Below are positions 62,229 to 64,000 of a stretch of DNA of 64,000 nt, in pieces (position 1 is the stretch's first letter; each line of letters begins with the position of its first letter). Location: NCBI GenBank assembly GCA_964565165.1, contig CAZMDJ010000001.1:1-64000 (forward strand), written 5' to 3'. The DNA comes from ZLKRG08 sp964565165. Its GTDB lineage: Bacteria; Actinomycetota; Actinomycetes; Nanopelagicales; Nanopelagicaceae. The position numbers were made by a program, and so were the translations under genes. The notes under the pieces are model-generated. The model was not told the DNA's origin, did no database searches, and saw nothing but the letters and a program-made list of their open reading frames with translations.

Positions 62229-63662
62229 TTAGCCAACCCAAGTATTAATTGGTGATGATAAGAAGTAGACCATAAATAGAGCACCGACAAGCAGTAGCAA
62301 TGGATGAAGATCCTTGCGACGGCCCTGTACCAAGCGAATAACTACGTGAGACACGAAGCCAGCGCCGATACCAACAGAGATGCTGTATGTGAATGGCATC
62401 AAGATGATTGTTAAGAATGCAGGAATCGCAATTCCAAGATCATTCCAATCAATATCCTTAACTTGAGTCATCATCAAGAAACCAACAATTACCAGCGCTG
62501 GAGTAGCTGCTTCGTAAGGAATAACAGCAACAAGCGGTGATAGGAATGTGGTTAGCAAGAAGCAGATACCAGTTACAACAGATGCAAGACCTGTACGTGC
62601 GCCTTCACCAACACCTGAAGCAGATTCGATGTATGAGGTATTTGAAGAGATACCCGATGCACCGCCAGCTACAGCTGCGATTGAGTCAACTAGAAGAATC
62701 TTGTCGTTATTTGGAACATTTCCTTCTTTATCAATCAAACCTGCTTCGTGACCGATAGCGGTAACAGTACCGACAGTATCGAAGAAGTCAGATAGTAGAA
62801 GTGTGAAGATAAGGAGAATCGCTGCAACTGCAGAGATTCGATCAAATGAACCAAGTAGGTTAAATGAACCTAGTAGCGAGAAGTCAGGTGTTGCGATTAT
62901 CTTCTCTGGCAGAGCTGGAATGTTTAGACCCCAACCCTTTGGATTAAATTCAGTTGCTGATACGAAACTTGGTCCGATCTTAAATGCCTTCTCAACAACG
63001 ATCGCTAGAACAGTTGCTCCAACAATTCCGATTAATAGCGCACCCTTAGTCTTACGAACCATCAAAGTGATGATTAGTAGAAGTCCAATAACGAAGACCA
63101 CAATCGGCCAACCAACAAGATTACCGCCATCACCTAGTTGAACTGGAACAGGTCCTGCGCCGGTACGTCGAACGAAACCTGAATCAACAAGACCGATTAG
63201 CGCAATAAAGAGACCGATACCCACTGAGATTGCGTACTTAAGTTGCTGCGGTACAGCCTTAAATACTGCCTGGCGGAAACCAGTTAGAACCAATACGGTG
63301 ATGATCAAACCTTCTAGAACAACAAGGCCCATCGCATCCGCCCAAGTCATCTTGGTTGCGATACCAAGTGCCACGAAACTATTTAGACCAAGACCGGTTG
63401 CAAGAGCTAGTGGGAAATTTCCAACTACGCCCATAAGGATTGTTAGAACGCCAGCGACTAGAGCTGTTGCAGCTGCAATCAAAGGCAAGTTAGGAGCGTC
63501 GCCGCCACCTAGGAATTTTCCATCGCCATCCTTTACGAAGCCAAGGATTAGCGGATTTAGAGCAACGATATATGCCATTGTGAAGAAGGTGACGAGGCCA
63601 CCACGAACTTCACGACCGACAGTTGAACCGCGCTCCGAAATTTTAAATAAATTTTCGAGCAT
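62229..63662 (-). CDS. NCS2 family purine permease (AzgA/PbuG-like)
   Basis: A 477-residue membrane protein with 12-14 helices. The start FKISERGSTVGREVRGGLVTF and TMAYIVALNPLIL are typical of the AzgA/PbuG group that takes up adenine, guanine or hypoxanthine with protons; SDFFDTVGTVTAIG and GASGISSNTSYIESASGVG are also conserved. A ribosome binding site AAAGGAAG lies seven bases upstream of ATG 63662. A TAGGGT box (63728-63733 region, minus strand) may be its promoter. No purine riboswitch is visible in the short leader. Confidence 0.9.
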   Translation of the reverse strand: MLENLFKISERGSTVGREVRGGLVTFFTMAYIVALNPLILGFVKDGDGKFLGGGDAPNLPLIAAATALVAGVLTILMGVVGNFPLALATGLGLNSFVALGIATKMTWADAMGLVVLEGLIITVLVLTGFRQAVFKAVPQQLKYAISVGIGLFIALIGLVDSGFVRRTGAGPVPVQLGDGGNLVGWPIVVFVIGLLLIITLMVRKTKGALLIGIVGATVLAIVVEKAFKIGPSFVSATEFNPKGWGLNIPALPEKIIATPDFSLLGSFNLLGSFDRISAVAAILLIFTLLLSDFFDTVGTVTAIGHEAGLIDKEGNVPNNDKILLVDSIAAVAGGASGISSNTSYIESASGVGEGARTGLASVVTGICFLLTTFLSPLVAVIPYEAATPALVIVGFLMMTQVKDIDWNDLGIAIPAFLTIILMPFTYSISVGIGAGFVSHVVIRLVQGRRKDLHPLLLLVGALFMVYFLSSPINTWVG

Positions 63663-63732
63663 TCTCTTCCTTTACTGTTTTTTTAACGGGGTGTTTTCGA
63701 CCCGTGGGGAAGGCTTAGAGAAACCCTATGTG

Positions 63733-64000
63733 CTACTTAGAGGTAAATCGGGATACGACACCTAGGCCAATCGCCACTGATTGCCCGATAAATAGCGCGA
63801 AAATCGCAGTTCCGAGGCCAATTCGACCACCAAGTAGCCAGCCACCAATCAATGCACAGGATTCAATTGCCAAGCGAATACGTCCTACACGAACGCCAGT
63901 CAGATTATGTAGTGAAGTCATCAAACCATCACGTGGTCCAGGTCCGAGGCCACAAGTTATATATAAAGCTGATCCGATTCCAACAAGAGCAACTCCAAGG
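63733..64000 (-). CDS. YczE/YitT-type membrane protein, C-terminal part (cut by window edge)
   Basis: An open minus-strand frame from the window edge to 63733, about 89 residues, starting LGVALVGIGSALYIT, then GLGPGPRDGLMTSL and GLGTAIFALFIGQSVAIGL. This is the conserved C-terminal part of YczE/YitT-like integral membrane proteins. Function unknown. The start lies beyond the window. Confidence 0.75.
   Translation of the reverse strand, partial: LGVALVGIGSALYITCGLGPGPRDGLMTSLHNLTGVRVGRIRLAIESCALIGGWLLGGRIGLGTAIFALFIGQSVAIGLGVVSRFTSK

Noticed and set aside
63663..63732. Purine riboswitch in front of the NCS2 permease
   Set aside because: The leader is only about 60 bases and lacks the conserved junction and loop sequences of purine aptamers; a small ACGGG/CCCGT hairpin is present but not diagnostic.
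1..64000. CRISPR array, insertion sequence, prophage or integron
   Set aside because: No regularly spaced repeats, transposase, integrase or terminal inverted repeats were seen; base composition and gene order are even throughout.

Overview
The window reads as a continuous piece of a streamlined actinobacterial chromosome. Markers for Actinobacteria are the phosphatidylinositol-mannoside genes (pgsA, a PatA-like acyltransferase, pimA), an actinobacterial integration host factor (mIHF) sequence, a PyrR-type pyrimidine operon beside aroCKBQ-efp-nusB, and the order pdxST-yebC-ruvCAB-secDF-rel. The sequence is unusually AT-rich for an actinomycete. Genes abut or overlap by 1-4 bases almost everywhere, and many start codons lie 5-9 bases after a TANNNT box, which suggests leaderless mRNAs. 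This fits small-genome freshwater actinobacteria of the acI/Nanopelagicales type; that placement is an inference. A run of 100 N inside priA shows a draft assembly.

Layout: 1-5.2 kb is a mixed accessory stretch (LysE-type exporter, small membrane protein, a zinc alcohol dehydrogenase broken by an in-frame stop, MOSC protein, aquaporin, MFS transporter, DinB-like protein, cupin) with three tRNA genes (Val, Cys, Gly). 5.2-14 kb holds pabB-pabC, thrS, a HIT protein, a degenerate EF-G-like protein and the phosphatidylinositol-mannoside cluster. 14-24.5 kb carries pyridoxal phosphate synthesis, Holliday-junction processing, protein export, the stringent-response enzyme and a DUF349 protein. 24.6-36.8 kb carries hisS, aspS, an unusual FtsH-like membrane protease, alaS, ruvX, mltG, aroE and a prepilin peptidase. 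36.8-40.9 kb is shikimate pathway, EF-P and NusB. 40.9-50.5 kb is the whole de novo UMP pathway behind a PyrR-binding leader. 50.5-58.8 kb has gmk fused to mIHF, rpoZ, coaBC, metK, priA, def, fmt, rsmB and rpe. 58.8-64 kb has hisE, hisG, a two-piece phosphoserine phosphatase, an ABC ATPase, ung, a purine permease and a partial YczE-like protein.

Most of the window is ordinary housekeeping. The most notable observations are the mIHF-guanylate kinase fusion, an EF-G G-domain relative that has lost its GTP-binding motifs, the widespread leaderless promoter layout (with stop codons of upstream genes built into -10 boxes), convergent gene pairs with no spacer, the split SerB, and the in-frame stop in the dehydrogenase. 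No mobile element, phage gene or CRISPR array was seen, and no stretch over 300 bases lacks a gene.
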